In this document: piece after piece, positions 39,093-49,530 of the stretch
Position numbering within the stretch: position 1 is the first letter of the stretch
Layout: every line of letters begins with the position of its first letter
DNA from: Clostridia bacterium
GTDB lineage: Bacteria; Bacillota; Clostridia; Oscillospirales; Acutalibacteraceae
DNA length: 64,000 nt
Assembly (NCBI GenBank): GCA_029098305.1
Contig: JAQXOB010000020.1
Location: 62,001-126,000 of the forward strand
Direction of reading: 5' to 3'
The notes under the pieces: generated by a model
The model's database searches: none
Told to the model about the DNA's origin: nothing
What the model saw: only the letters and a program-made list of their open reading frames with translations
Position numbers and translations under genes: made by a program

Positions 39093-40028
39093 ATGTCCTT
39101 TTCAAGTCAGACTAAATATGAACTGTGTAAAATACAAAACAAAAATGATAATATTTTGAGAGCGGAACTTTATGGATATTTGCTCTTTGCAAAGAGTTTC
39201 AAAAAAAAATCTATTATTTTTTCTACTGAAAGTATTGACTCCGCAAGACGTTTTTGCTCAAATTTATCTTCACAAATTGGCGTTATCACTGAAATGCAAA
39301 GCACTCAAACTAACAAAAAATCAGGTGCCAACTTATATACCGTTACCATTCCATACAATGATGACATAGATAAGATTTTTGACTACGTTATGCATACCGG
39401 CGAGGAGATTACTTTAAGGATTAATAAAGCTGTACTTGACGATGCTGAAAGCGTATGTGCATTTCTAAGAGGTGTGTTCCTATGTGCAGGATCTATATCT
39501 GATCCTGAAAAAGAGTATCATCTCGAGTTTGTCACTCCATATAAAAACCTTATGCTTGATTTATGCAATATTATACAATATCAAAGCAATGAAATTTCTG
39601 ATATAAAAATAACCCCACGTACCATTGTACGTAGGGGTAGCTATATAGTTTATTTTAAGGATAAGGATGCCATTGCAGAGATGTTGGCAATAATGGGTGC
39701 CAGCAACTCTAATATAGAATTCTTACAAACAGTGATTCAAAAGGATATTATAAATAAAATTAATAGGCGAACAAATTCAGAGATTGCAAATATTAACAAA
39801 ACCGCAAAAGCAGCGGCGACGCATCTAACTGCTATTCAAAAAATAAAGGATAACAATCTCTTTAATTCTCTTTCAGATGAATTAAAAGAAATAGCTAATC
39901 TGAGATTTGAAAATCCGGAAATGTCACTGAGAGAGCTTGGAGAAAATCTCTCTTGTCCTATAAGTCGTAGTGGGGTAAACCACCGTTTAACTAAAATAGT
40001 AGCAATCGCAGATAGTATAGAAATATAA
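39093..40028 (+). CDS. whiA: DNA-binding protein WhiA
   Basis: MSFSSQTKYELCKI; C-terminal LRELGENLSCPISRSGVNHRLTKI. Confidence 0.94.
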   Translation: MSFSSQTKYELCKIQNKNDNILRAELYGYLLFAKSFKKKSIIFSTESIDSARRFCSNLSSQIGVITEMQSTQTNKKSGANLYTVTIPYNDDIDKIFDYVMHTGEEITLRINKAVLDDAESVCAFLRGVFLCAGSISDPEKEYHLEFVTPYKNLMLDLCNIIQYQSNEISDIKITPRTIVRRGSYIVYFKDKDAIAEMLAIMGASNSNIEFLQTVIQKDIINKINRRTNSEIANINKTAKAAATHLTAIQKIKDNNLFNSLSDELKEIANLRFENPEMSLRELGENLSCPISRSGVNHRLTKIVAIADSIEI

Positions 40029-40029
40029 A

Positions 40030-40076
40030 CAAAAAAATATGTTGTCATGTATCATTCATGGCAACATATGTTTTTT
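40030..40076. terminator. Bidirectional terminator shared by whiA (+) and the 56-aa gene (-)
   Basis: aaaaaaatatgttgtcatg...catggcaacatatgtttttt with A-tract on one side and T-tract on the other. Confidence 0.75.
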
Positions 40077-40245
40077 ATCTAAAAATACTATATTTTCTTG
40101 CCGGAGTGCTAGTTCCAAAGTCAGATACACTTATCGAATTATCGCTCATATCAAAAATTGGAAGTATTGGTTCTGAAGAAGATGCCATTGCATCACAAGA
40201 ATCTATTTTTTCTACATTTAATAAAGGTTTGTTATATATTTTCAT
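40075..40245 (-). CDS. Hypothetical small protein, 56 aa, missed by the ORF track
   Basis: MKIYNKPLLNVEKIDSCDAMASSSEPILPIFDMSDNSISVSDFGTSTPARKYSIFR; own consensus promoter; convergent terminator at the stop. Alternative ATG at 40254. Confidence 0.7.
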   Translation of the reverse strand: MKIYNKPLLNVEKIDSCDAMASSSEPILPIFDMSDNSISVSDFGTSTPARKYSIFR

Positions 40246-40281
40246 ATCTATCATCCATTCAATCCATTAATAACTGATTAT

Positions 40282-40310
40282 ATTATACAATATACGATAT
40301 ACTTTGTCAA
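40282..40310 (-). promoter_or_regulatory. Consensus sigma-A promoter for the 56-aa gene
   Basis: Minus strand TTGACA (40310-40305), 17-bp spacer, TATAAT (40287-40282). Confidence 0.8.
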
Positions 40311-40440
40311 TATCTTATTTTTAATGCTATATTTTTATTGTAACCATATAACGAAATAGGAATGATCAGAAAATTACTAATTGCATAATTAATGTAATTA
40401 TGGTATAATAAACTATAATTCGTTATTGTGAGGTAAATTA

Positions 40441-41475
40441 ATGAACATACTGGTAATTCTTACTGGTGGAACAATTGGCAGCAGTATAAATGATCATTTA
40501 ATAAATGTTAATGATAATTCTGTGTATTTACTTATAGAAGCCTATAAAGAGAAATACGGACAGGATGTTAATTTTGATGTTATAAGACCTATTAATATGT
40601 TAAGCGAAAACTTTACTCCGGAACAGTGGAATGTGCTCACTGATGTGTTATTAAATACAGAAGCAGTGAAATATGATGGTGTTATAATAACCCACGGATC
40701 TGATACACTTCCATATTCTTCGGCACTAATTGGTATGATGTTTTCGCACACACCGATACCGATTATATTGGTTGCATCCGGTCATCCATTAGGTCACCCT
40801 CTTAGCAACGGACTTGAAAACTTCAGAAATGCTGTATGCTTTATAAAAAATGAAAATATCAATGGTGTATTCAGCATTTATAGGGGTTGTGACGGAAGAA
40901 ACACTGTTTATCTATCTACAAGAATCAAGGAAGCAGATTCTTACAGCGATGAATTTTCTAGCTTTGGCGGAGTGCCTTTTGGCTATATGGTAAACGAGCA
41001 TTTTTTACCCAAAATATCTCCGCTAAATCCTACCATAGATGAAATTAATAGTATTAACACGCCTGTTTTAAAAAATAAATTAACTTTTAGCAAAGATATA
41101 TTAGTAATAAAACCGTATACAGGACTTAATTATAAGTTTTTAAATCTTGATGCTAATCCTGCATGTGTGCTTCACTTTCTTTACCATTCTTCCACGGGAT
41201 GCACTAGTTCAGGAGACTATTCATTGCCCGATTTTATTGCAGAGTGTAAGAAGAGAGGAATAGACTTTTATCTATCGTCATTTAAAAATACTAACGCAAA
41301 TATGTATGATTCTAGCAGAATTTTGCTTGAGTCAGGTGCTAAGCCTCTGCTAAATATATCCTCTGAGGCTGCACGTGCAAAATTACACATTGCATACAAT
41401 CAAAATGAAATTAGTCCTATCGAATATATTAGTAAAAACCTTTATTTTGAGCATATAAATAATCTTATGGATTGA
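40441..41475 (+). CDS. L-asparaginase family protein
   Basis: ILTGGTIGSS, VIITHGSDTLPYSSALIG; C-terminal domain DFYLSSF. Confidence 0.88.
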   Translation: MNILVILTGGTIGSSINDHLINVNDNSVYLLIEAYKEKYGQDVNFDVIRPINMLSENFTPEQWNVLTDVLLNTEAVKYDGVIITHGSDTLPYSSALIGMMFSHTPIPIILVASGHPLGHPLSNGLENFRNAVCFIKNENINGVFSIYRGCDGRNTVYLSTRIKEADSYSDEFSSFGGVPFGYMVNEHFLPKISPLNPTIDEINSINTPVLKNKLTFSKDILVIKPYTGLNYKFLNLDANPACVLHFLYHSSTGCTSSGDYSLPDFIAECKKRGIDFYLSSFKNTNANMYDSSRILLESGAKPLLNISSEAARAKLHIAYNQNEISPIEYISKNLYFEHINNLMD

Positions 41476-41518
41476 TTATATTTAATATTCATATGCAATG
41501 AAAGGAATATCAGATTAT

Positions 41519-42016
41519 ATGAAGTATTGTAATAAATGTAAAAAATTATATCCGACTATAGCTGAAGTATGCGATGATTGTGCGAAAGAATTAAAAAAGA
41601 TGGAATTGCTAAATGATCCTGTTTATCTTGTTACTGCTTGTGGATTTGAAAGATCAAACATCGAAGGTGCCTTAAAAGATCAAAAGATACCATATATAGA
41701 GAAGCCAGAAAAAAATGAACCCGGTGCAAACGCAATAACCGGATCATACAGTGAAAATCATAGAATACTTGTACCTTATCAGGCGTATCTTAAATCTAAA
41801 GAGATATTGGCTGATATAGGTGTAAACGCAAATGATAACCTTAATAATGATGATATTGAAGAAGATATCAATGAATTATTAAAGAAGAATCCAGAGGTAT
41901 CATCTAGCATGAGTCCTAAAATTACTTCTACAATGATGTTTATATTTTTACTTCTGATTATGGCCGCTGTATTTTTAACAGATGGACTTACATCATGGAT
42001 TAAATCATTGTTTTAA
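41519..42016 (+). CDS. Zinc-ribbon protein with C-terminal TM
   Basis: YCNKCKKLYPTIAEVCDDC; TM near C-terminus. Confidence 0.65.
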   Translation: MKYCNKCKKLYPTIAEVCDDCAKELKKMELLNDPVYLVTACGFERSNIEGALKDQKIPYIEKPEKNEPGANAITGSYSENHRILVPYQAYLKSKEILADIGVNANDNLNNDDIEEDINELLKKNPEVSSSMSPKITSTMMFIFLLLIMAAVFLTDGLTSWIKSLF

Positions 42017-42038
42017 TTATTTTTTAGGAGAGATTTTT

Positions 42039-43205
42039 TTGAATCGCAAAATTATTGCACTTTTTTTATGTATTTGTAGTATATTATTGTGTTTTCTAAA
42101 TGCTTGTGGTGAAGATGAAAGTGCTTTGGTTGCCAATACAACAAGCAATGGTATTAAATTAGATGATGAAATGAATGATTTGCTCTCAGATATATCATCT
42201 ACAGATCTCATACTCAACACTGACATAGAGCCTGAGTATAAACTAACCGAAAAAGAACAAATAATTGCAGATAATGCAAAAGAATATATGCAACAACTTG
42301 ATTTTAGTGGAACAGTTTTAATTGGTATCGGAGAAAATATAATTTATTGCGACTCCTATAATTACGCAGACAAAAAACTAAAATTGGATAACACAAATGA
42401 CACAGTCTATCAGATAGCATCACTGTCTAAACAGTTTACCGGAGCTGCTGTTTTACTTTTGCAAGAACAAGGCAAATTAAAAGTTACAGATAAGCTTTCA
42501 AAATATATCGACGGGTATAAGTATGGTGATAAACTAACTATAGAAAATTTGTTATTTATGACATCCGGTATGCAAGACTTTGCCGATGCTTATATACTAG
42601 ACTCTTTAAAGGCTGAAAAAGAATATCCTATAGGATATATGTATGATCTAATTAAGGATTATGATTTGTGGTCAATACCCGGAACTACTTATGAATATTG
42701 CAACACCAATTTTTATGTTCTGGGAATGATAATAGAAAAAGCTTCGGGCATGAGTTATGAGGAATATATAAATAAATATATATTTGAACCTCTAAACATG
42801 AATTCTACAAGTCTTGACACATCTACTGTTAACGCAAAGGGTTACTCTTGGGGTAATGAGTTTAGCTGTGTATATGACAAATCTATTTTTTATTCTGCGG
42901 GTGCTATATGTTCAAATGCTAAAGATATGTTTAAATGGCTTAACGGATTTTACAGTGAAAAGGTTATAAGCCGTGAATCTATTGACTATATTTTATCTGA
43001 CAAATCTAAACTCGGTTATTCCTGTGGTTGGGTAGTATCACAAGAAGGAATTATGCGCCATAGCGGAAACTTAGGTGGTTACAAAACCTTTGCTATGATA
43101 AACTATCAAAATGATATAAAAGTAGTTGTATTAAGCAATAATGAACAGCAATCATCTGCAGAAATTGGTTTACAACTTAACGAAATTGCAAAGAGAGAAA
43201 TATAA
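42039..43205 (+). CDS. Beta-lactamase-family serine hydrolase lipoprotein
   Basis: TTG start after taggagag; lipobox [17 protein letters not shown] (SxxK), [12 protein letters not shown] (YxN), [10 protein letters not shown]. Confidence 0.88.
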   Translation: MNRKIIALFLCICSILLCFLNACGEDESALVANTTSNGIKLDDEMNDLLSDISSTDLILNTDIEPEYKLTEKEQIIADNAKEYMQQLDFSGTVLIGIGENIIYCDSYNYADKKLKLDNTNDTVYQIASLSKQFTGAAVLLLQEQGKLKVTDKLSKYIDGYKYGDKLTIENLLFMTSGMQDFADAYILDSLKAEKEYPIGYMYDLIKDYDLWSIPGTTYEYCNTNFYVLGMIIEKASGMSYEEYINKYIFEPLNMNSTSLDTSTVNAKGYSWGNEFSCVYDKSIFYSAGAICSNAKDMFKWLNGFYSEKVISRESIDYILSDKSKLGYSCGWVVSQEGIMRHSGNLGGYKTFAMINYQNDIKVVVLSNNEQQSSAEIGLQLNEIAKREI

Positions 43206-43224
43206 AATATATGGGGTTGATATT

Positions 43225-44391
43225 ATGGTAAAAATATCGGCTATTATAGTAGCAGCAGGAAATTCTACCCGAATGGGCGGAATCAATAAACAACTTATAG
43301 AAATATGTGGTAAACCAGTAATAGTTCATACAATCACTGCGTTTAATTCAGCAAAAAATATTAGTGAAATTATAGTTGTTACTAAACAAGAGCTTATCGG
43401 CCAAATACAAGATTTGTTAAAAACAATTTCTCTAGATAAACCTATTAAATTTGTATGCGGTGGAGATTCACGTCAGGTATCAGTAACGAACGGGATAAAT
43501 GCGTGCAATGAAAATGCTGATTATTTTGCAATCCACGATGGAGCAAGACCTCTAGTTTTGCCTGATACTATAGATAAACTCTGCGAGTATGTCATGAAGT
43601 ATGGTTGTGTAGCACCTTGCACTGAATTAAGTGACACGGTTAAAAAAGTAAATGAGCAAATGTGCATTATTAATACTCCTGATCGTTCATCATTAAGAGC
43701 TGTTCAAACTCCGCAAATAATGAAAAAGGACTTTTGTTTAGATGCTCTTTCTAAGGTTACAGATACCAAATTATTTACTGACGATTGCGGTATGTTAGAG
43801 AGTGCAGGGTATGAGGTACGCCTTTTTAATTTGCAAAATGATAATATCAAAATTACTCATTCTGACGATATAAGCAGGGCAGAACTAATATTTGAAAAGA
43901 GGACAAATATGTGTAATCAAATGAGAATAGGCCATGGATACGATGTACACAAGCTCGATGAAAATCGAAAACTAATATTAGGTGGAATGGAAATACCTTA
44001 TGAAAAAGGACTGCTTGGACATTCTGATGCTGATGTGCTTACCCATGCCGTTATGGATGCTTTGCTTGGCGCAGCAGCGATGGGCGATATAGGAGGGTTG
44101 TTTCCTGATACAGACCCTGCATATAAAGATGCTGATAGTATGTTACTCTTGAAAAAAGTATGTAATAAAATTGCAGATAAAGGATATAAGATAATAAATA
44201 TTGACTGCACTTTAATAGCACAGGCACCTAAGCTTAAACCTTATATCGAACAGATAAGAAAAAACTATGCAGATGTTATGAATGTTAACATCTCTCAAAT
44301 AAATGTAAAGGCTACAACAGAAGAAAAATTAGGATTCACCGGTCGAAAAGAGGGTATGTCTGCCCATTGCGTTTGTCTTATTAAAAATTAG
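43225..44391 (+). CDS. ispDF: Bifunctional IspD/IspF (MEP cytidylyltransferase / MECDP synthase)
   Basis: Isp[28 protein letters not shown]; Isp[49 protein letters not shown]; single ORF. Confidence 0.94.
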   Translation: MVKISAIIVAAGNSTRMGGINKQLIEICGKPVIVHTITAFNSAKNISEIIVVTKQELIGQIQDLLKTISLDKPIKFVCGGDSRQVSVTNGINACNENADYFAIHDGARPLVLPDTIDKLCEYVMKYGCVAPCTELSDTVKKVNEQMCIINTPDRSSLRAVQTPQIMKKDFCLDALSKVTDTKLFTDDCGMLESAGYEVRLFNLQNDNIKITHSDDISRAELIFEKRTNMCNQMRIGHGYDVHKLDENRKLILGGMEIPYEKGLLGHSDADVLTHAVMDALLGAAAMGDIGGLFPDTDPAYKDADSMLLLKKVCNKIADKGYKIINIDCTLIAQAPKLKPYIEQIRKNYADVMNVNISQINVKATTEEKLGFTGRKEGMSAHCVCLIKN

Positions 44392-44425
44392 TCTTCGAAA
44401 GGAAAGAAAATAAATCTTTAAAATT

Positions 44426-45160
44426 ATGTGTAGTATGAATAAAGAACCGCTAGGAAATGGATTTACTGTAAATGTTTCTGATATACATAGATTTAATACT
44501 GATACGATTATTTTAGCTGATTTCGCTATGCCAAAAAAGCATGAAAATGTTATAGATATTGGCACAGGATGCGGAACAATGCCGATTATATGGTGTAGGG
44601 AAGAAGCAGGAAAACATATAACAGCTGTTGATATTCAAACCGATGCTTGTGAATTGCTTAAAAGTAGCATTGCGGATAATAATCTTCAAGACAAAATAAA
44701 CGTAATAAATGACGATATAATGAATCTTAATTCGAGTAGTTATGTCGGTGCTTTTGACTTGGCAGTTTGTAATCCACCTTATAAACCTGCAGGAACAGGA
44801 ATAGTTAATAATAACATAGGAAAAACAACTGCACGTCATGAGCAGAATATAACTATTGATGATATTGCATTGTGCGCTAATCGTCTATTACGATTTGGAG
44901 GAAGATTTTGTCTTTGTCAACGTCCGGAAAGACTTAGCGATGTTATCTCTGCATTTAGAAATGCTGATATCGAGCCTAAACGATTGAGATTTGTGCAACA
45001 AAGACTATACAAAGCTCCCAAACTTTTTTTGATAGAAGGGAAGAGAGGAGCTCAAAAAAGCGGACTAGTTGTTTTACCTACCCTATTTATTGAAGATATA
45101 AATAGTAATGATTTTTCAGATGAAATGAAGAAAATATATGGTATTTACAAATATAATTGA
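44426..45160 (+). CDS. tRNA1(Val) adenine N6-methyltransferase-like protein
   Basis: VIDIGTGCGTMPIIW, LAVCNPPYKPAGTG. Confidence 0.88.
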   Translation: MCSMNKEPLGNGFTVNVSDIHRFNTDTIILADFAMPKKHENVIDIGTGCGTMPIIWCREEAGKHITAVDIQTDACELLKSSIADNNLQDKINVINDDIMNLNSSSYVGAFDLAVCNPPYKPAGTGIVNNNIGKTTARHEQNITIDDIALCANRLLRFGGRFCLCQRPERLSDVISAFRNADIEPKRLRFVQQRLYKAPKLFLIEGKRGAQKSGLVVLPTLFIEDINSNDFSDEMKKIYGIYKYN

Positions 45161-45177
45161 TATGGATGTGTAATAAA

Positions 45178-46002
45178 TTGAGCGGAAAATTGTATGTAGT
45201 TGGCACACCTATAGGTAATTTAAATGATTTTTCTCCAAGGGCAAAGCAGACTCTTGAAATGGTTGATTTTATTGCTGCTGAGGACACACGTGTCACTGTT
45301 AAGCTATTAAATAATCTAGAAATAAAAACACCGATGGTAAGTTATCACGAGCATAATATGACAGAACGAGGTAAACTAATTATTGAAAGAATAGTTGCTG
45401 GTGAAAACTGTGCTATTGTTACAGATGCGGGTATGCCATGCATAAGCGATCCGGGTGAAATGTTGATAAAACAATGTGCAGCAGAAAATATTGAAGTGCT
45501 TGCTGTGCCCGGCCCAAGCGCCCTTATAGCTGCATTAGCTGTGTCAGGTCTTGATACCGGCAGATTTACTTTTGAAGGCTTCTTGAGCATGAACAAGAAG
45601 AATAGAATCGATCATTTGGAAAGCATTATAAATGAGAAGAGAACGATGATATTTTATGAGGCACCTCACAAGCTACCTGTAACTTTGGTTGACCTTTATA
45701 AATACCTTGGCGACAGAAAAATTTCTATAGTTCGTGAAATAACCAAGATATATGAGCAAGTTATTCGAACCACACTCTCATCTGCAAGTAAACAATATGT
45801 AAATGGTGAAATAAAAGGCGAGATAGTTCTTGTAATAGAAGGGAAGAAGGATAATAATGAGAAAACCGAGTATAATCTTGAAGACGCATGTAAGCTTGCA
45901 AACGAACTTGTTGAGAAAGGCTTCTCAAAATCAAATGCAGCCAAGCAAGCCTCAATTGTAACAGGAATAAAAAAGGGAGAAATATACAAGGAGATACTAT
46001 AA
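45178..46002 (+). CDS. rsmI: 16S rRNA (cytidine(1402)-2'-O)-methyltransferase
   Basis: GKLYVVGTPIGNLNDFSPRA, VTDAGMPCISDPGE, VPGPSALIAALAVSGL; start placed at TTG 45178. Confidence 0.94.
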   Translation: MSGKLYVVGTPIGNLNDFSPRAKQTLEMVDFIAAEDTRVTVKLLNNLEIKTPMVSYHEHNMTERGKLIIERIVAGENCAIVTDAGMPCISDPGEMLIKQCAAENIEVLAVPGPSALIAALAVSGLDTGRFTFEGFLSMNKKNRIDHLESIINEKRTMIFYEAPHKLPVTLVDLYKYLGDRKISIVREITKIYEQVIRTTLSSASKQYVNGEIKGEIVLVIEGKKDNNEKTEYNLEDACKLANELVEKGFSKSNAAKQASIVTGIKKGEIYKEIL

Positions 46003-46006
46003 GATA

Positions 46007-47290
46007 GTGGAATCATCAAATTTACAATATGCAATAGATAAAATAAGTTCTCTAAGGCGTTTTGGCTCACGTCCGGGATTGGATAGTATAAGGGCATTAC
46101 TCAATATACTTGGAAATCCACAAGACAAGCTTAAATATGTACATATAGCTGGTACAAATGGAAAAGGTTCTGTATGTGCCATGTTATCAAAAATTCTTGA
46201 GAAATCAGGCTATAAAACAGGATTATATATTTCTCCATACGTTATAGAATTTCGTGAGAGAATACAGATAAACAGCAAAATGATACCTGAAGAAAAGCTG
46301 ATAAACTTAGTAAATATTGTGTATTCAAAGGTAACTGAGTTATTTGAAAAAAAAATAATTGTAACTGAGTTTGAGATGATTACAGCAATTGCATTTTTGT
46401 ATTATGCAGAAGAAAAGTGTGACATAGTTGTATTAGAGACAGGCATGGGAGGACAGTTTGATGCAACAAATATTATAAAAACCTCCTGTGCAGATGTAAT
46501 TACTCCAATTTCTCTTGACCACACTGCAATACTGGGCAACACAATAGAAAAAATATGCGATGAAAAACGTAGGATAATAAAGGAAAATTCTAATGTGATT
46601 TTTTATAGACAAGAGCCTACTATAAATAAAATGATAGAATCATATGCAAGTGAACTAACATCACGTGTTTATTATGCAGATGATCTTAACATTGTACAAA
46701 TGAGTTCTGATTTAGAAAAAAACTCATTTATCTATAATAATGAGCCATATTATATTAATCTCCTTGGAAATCACCAAATAGTGAATGCTTCAATAGTTAT
46801 TGCGACAGCAAACGCATTGAGGCTTTCTGGATTTAATCTTATAAGTAATGATTCCATAAGAGATGGATTATCTGAGGCAAAAAATCCAGGTAGATTTGAA
46901 TATTTCAATCTGGAAGTGCCAACTATATTAGATGGCGCACATAATCCAAGTGGAACACAAGCACTTGCAAATACACTTAAACAGCTAGTGAAAAATAAAA
47001 AGATTATATGCATTATAGGAATGTTAAAAGATAAAGATGTTAATTTAGCAATATCAAATTTATCTGAATCTTTTGATTATGTTATATGCACAGAACCGAA
47101 AAACAAAAGAAAAATGAATTGCTTAGAACTAAAAACAATAGCAGATAAATATTTTTATAAAACAGATGCCGAGTCAGATGTTATAAAAGCATATAGGAAA
47201 GCTCAAGCCATGTCTACAGAAGATACTGTTATTTTAATCTGTGGTTCATTATATCTAATAAGCGAAATAAGAAATTACCTTGATAAATAG
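46007..47290 (+). CDS. folC: Folylpolyglutamate synthase / dihydrofolate synthase
   Basis: HIAGTNGKGSVCAMLSKIL, ETGMGGQFDATNI, ILDGAHNPSG. Confidence 0.94.
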   Translation: MESSNLQYAIDKISSLRRFGSRPGLDSIRALLNILGNPQDKLKYVHIAGTNGKGSVCAMLSKILEKSGYKTGLYISPYVIEFRERIQINSKMIPEEKLINLVNIVYSKVTELFEKKIIVTEFEMITAIAFLYYAEEKCDIVVLETGMGGQFDATNIIKTSCADVITPISLDHTAILGNTIEKICDEKRRIIKENSNVIFYRQEPTINKMIESYASELTSRVYYADDLNIVQMSSDLEKNSFIYNNEPYYINLLGNHQIVNASIVIATANALRLSGFNLISNDSIRDGLSEAKNPGRFEYFNLEVPTILDGAHNPSGTQALANTLKQLVKNKKIICIIGMLKDKDVNLAISNLSESFDYVICTEPKNKRKMNCLELKTIADKYFYKTDAESDVIKAYRKAQAMSTEDTVILICGSLYLISEIRNYLDK

Positions 47291-47295
47291 AAATA

Positions 47296-47335
47296 ACCGC
47301 TTTTATTTAACCACATAGGTATAAATAAGAGCGGT
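47296..47335. terminator. Bidirectional terminator between folC and lgt
   Basis: accgcttttattta / taaataagagcggt. Confidence 0.65.
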
Positions 47336-47352
47336 ATATTTTTATACAGATA

Positions 47353-47380
47353 ATTCCCGAAAATGAATATTTTCGGGAAT
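47353..47380. terminator. Second hairpin, 12-bp perfect stem
   Basis: attcccgaaaat / attttcgggaat around a 4-nt loop. Confidence 0.5.
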
Positions 47381-47411
47381 TTAGGGTAGGAGTTAAATAG
47401 TTTTAGAGTTT

Positions 47412-48245
47412 CTATATTCGTTTTTCTTCTTTTTTTACAAACATATCATCGGTTCTATTTCTGAAAACAATTAAAAGAATAATTGCAGTAATGACCATAA
47501 TTGCAGAGAGCATTTGTGAAACTCTTACGTTAAGTGTAAAAATTTTAAATGGCAAGTATAAACTGTCTGTTCTGAGTCCTTCAATTATTGTTCGTCCAAA
47601 ACCATACCATAACAAGTATAAAATTCCTGCTTGTCCATAATATTTCTGCCATTTCTTACTAAAAATATAAATAATTAAAGCACCAAGCAAGCACCAAATT
47701 GACTCATATAAAAAGCATGGATGCACTCCAACGCCATTAGTATTTTCGCTTACCATTCTCCATGGAAGATTAGTTGCGCTTCCAAAAGCCTCTTGATTCA
47801 TAAAATTCCCCCATCGTCCTATTCCCTGACCTATGAGGAATGAAATTGAGCATAAATCTAAGCAAGCTGGTAAATTCATTTTTTGAATCTTTGCAGGAAT
47901 TAACCCGCCAATAAGACCGCCCATGAGGCCTCCGTAAATCGCAAGACCACCTTCGTGTATATTTAGTATTTTTAAAGGATCGTCTTTATAATTATCCCAT
48001 GAAAATATAACATAATATAGTCTTGCTCCAATTATGGCAAAAATCAGCCCAAAAATGGCACAGTTTGTCAATTTATCTGCTGACTGCTTATAAAACTTAC
48101 AACGCTTGATTGCACATATTAGAGCTAATATGAACCCTACAGCAATTATAATACCATACCAGTATATCTTTGTGTTTCCAAATGAAAAAGCTACAGGATT
48201 TACGTTGATATTAATCCCCAAACCCGGAAATGATACATCAAACAC
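47412..48245 (-). CDS. lgt: Prolipoprotein diacylglyceryl transferase
   Basis: GGLAIYGGLMGGLIGGL, GQGIGRWGNFMNQEAFG, HPCFLYESIW. Confidence 0.96.
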   Translation of the reverse strand: MFDVSFPGLGININVNPVAFSFGNTKIYWYGIIIAVGFILALICAIKRCKFYKQSADKLTNCAIFGLIFAIIGARLYYVIFSWDNYKDDPLKILNIHEGGLAIYGGLMGGLIGGLIPAKIQKMNLPACLDLCSISFLIGQGIGRWGNFMNQEAFGSATNLPWRMVSENTNGVGVHPCFLYESIWCLLGALIIYIFSKKWQKYYGQAGILYLLWYGFGRTIIEGLRTDSLYLPFKIFTLNVRVSQMLSAIMVITAIILLIVFRNRTDDMFVKKEEKRI

Positions 48246-48247
48246 TC

Positions 48248-49528
48248 TTATCCCTCACTTTCAGATGGAAGAATAACCGATAATGCACATTTATCAATTG
48301 AGAACTGCTCCCTAAGGCGATTTTCAACATCTTCTAATGTTAGCTTTGATAGTGTGTCTATATATTTATAAATTTCTCTGTTTGTAAAATGCATAGAGTT
48401 TATTATATTTCCAATACCTTCAATACTATTAAAAGATGCTATTGCATCGCCGTAGGTAGAGCGTTTTGAAAGGAGAAATTCCTCCTCATCAAGACCATTT
48501 GTTAATATCTCTTGAACATATTTTTTTATTAATTCGGTAGCTTTCTTAGGATTTCTGCTTTCTCCTCCTATTAGCAATGCAGAATAGCTGTCACTCTCAA
48601 AATGTTCAAAAGAAAAGCTATTATTTATAAGTTTGTTTTCTTCTAATTGTTTGTACAGCATTGAAGACTCACCAAAAAGCATAGCGGTTAAAACATCAGT
48701 TGCTGCAAGTTGCTTTTCAGAAAGAGGTTGTCTGATATTTTCCTTAAATCCTAATTGAAATAATGGAATCGACACAGGAAATTTTTGTTCTATATATTCC
48801 ATGTTTATTTCATCAGGTTCTTCCGGAATAACAAAGCTTGGAGTAATCTCTTCTGATTTTTTGAGAAATTTATCTGCACATCTTATAACCTCGTCTGTGT
48901 TTATATTACCTACTACGACAAGCACCATATTGTTTAAATTATAAAAGTTATTGTAACATGTATAAAGTAGCTCAGGAGTTATCTGGGATATGCTTTCTAC
49001 GGTACCGGCAATATCTTTTTTTATCGAATGATTTACATAAAGAGCATTTAAAAGGTTAAAAAGCGCACGCCAATCCGGTGAATCATCATACATTCGTATT
49101 TCCTGAGAAATTATACCTTGCTCTTTTTCGACAGTTTCCTTCGTGAAATATGGATTTTGAACAAAATCAAGCAAAAATTCTAGGTTTGTTATAAAATTGT
49201 CAGAACAAGAGAAAAGATACATAGTCTTATCAAATGCTGTATATGCATTTGCACTAGCACCGGTTTGTGCAAATTTTGAGAATGCATCACCATCTTCACT
49301 TTCAAAAAGCTTGTGTTCAAGATAGTGTGCTATTCCATCAGGTGTTGTAATCTTGTTGCCGGATTGATCTATAAAAGACGTATTTATAGACCCAAACTTC
49401 GTTCCAAACATAGCATAAGATGAGTTATAATCCTTTTTTGGATATGAATAAATAGTTAGTCCTGATGAATGTATGATTTTTATATACTCTTCATCAAGTA
49501 TTGGGCTTTTAATGTGTTCAATAGTCAA
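48248..49528 (-). CDS. M16 family metallopeptidase (YmfH-like, active-site motif present)
   Basis: GIAHYLEHKLFE HxxEH motif. Confidence 0.92.
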   Translation of the reverse strand: MTIEHIKSPILDEEYIKIIHSSGLTIYSYPKKDYNSSYAMFGTKFGSINTSFIDQSGNKITTPDGIAHYLEHKLFESEDGDAFSKFAQTGASANAYTAFDKTMYLFSCSDNFITNLEFLLDFVQNPYFTKETVEKEQGIISQEIRMYDDSPDWRALFNLLNALYVNHSIKKDIAGTVESISQITPELLYTCYNNFYNLNNMVLVVVGNINTDEVIRCADKFLKKSEEITPSFVIPEEPDEINMEYIEQKFPVSIPLFQLGFKENIRQPLSEKQLAATDVLTAMLFGESSMLYKQLEENKLINNSFSFEHFESDSYSALLIGGESRNPKKATELIKKYVQEILTNGLDEEEFLLSKRSTYGDAIASFNSIEGIGNIINSMHFTNREIYKYIDTLSKLTLEDVENRLREQFSIDKCALSVILPSESEG

Positions 49529-49530
49529 TA

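Noticed and set aside
40058-40270. 70-aa plus-strand ORF
   Set aside because: Lies over the whiA terminator and antisense to the 56-aa gene, which has a promoter and terminator in the correct orientation.
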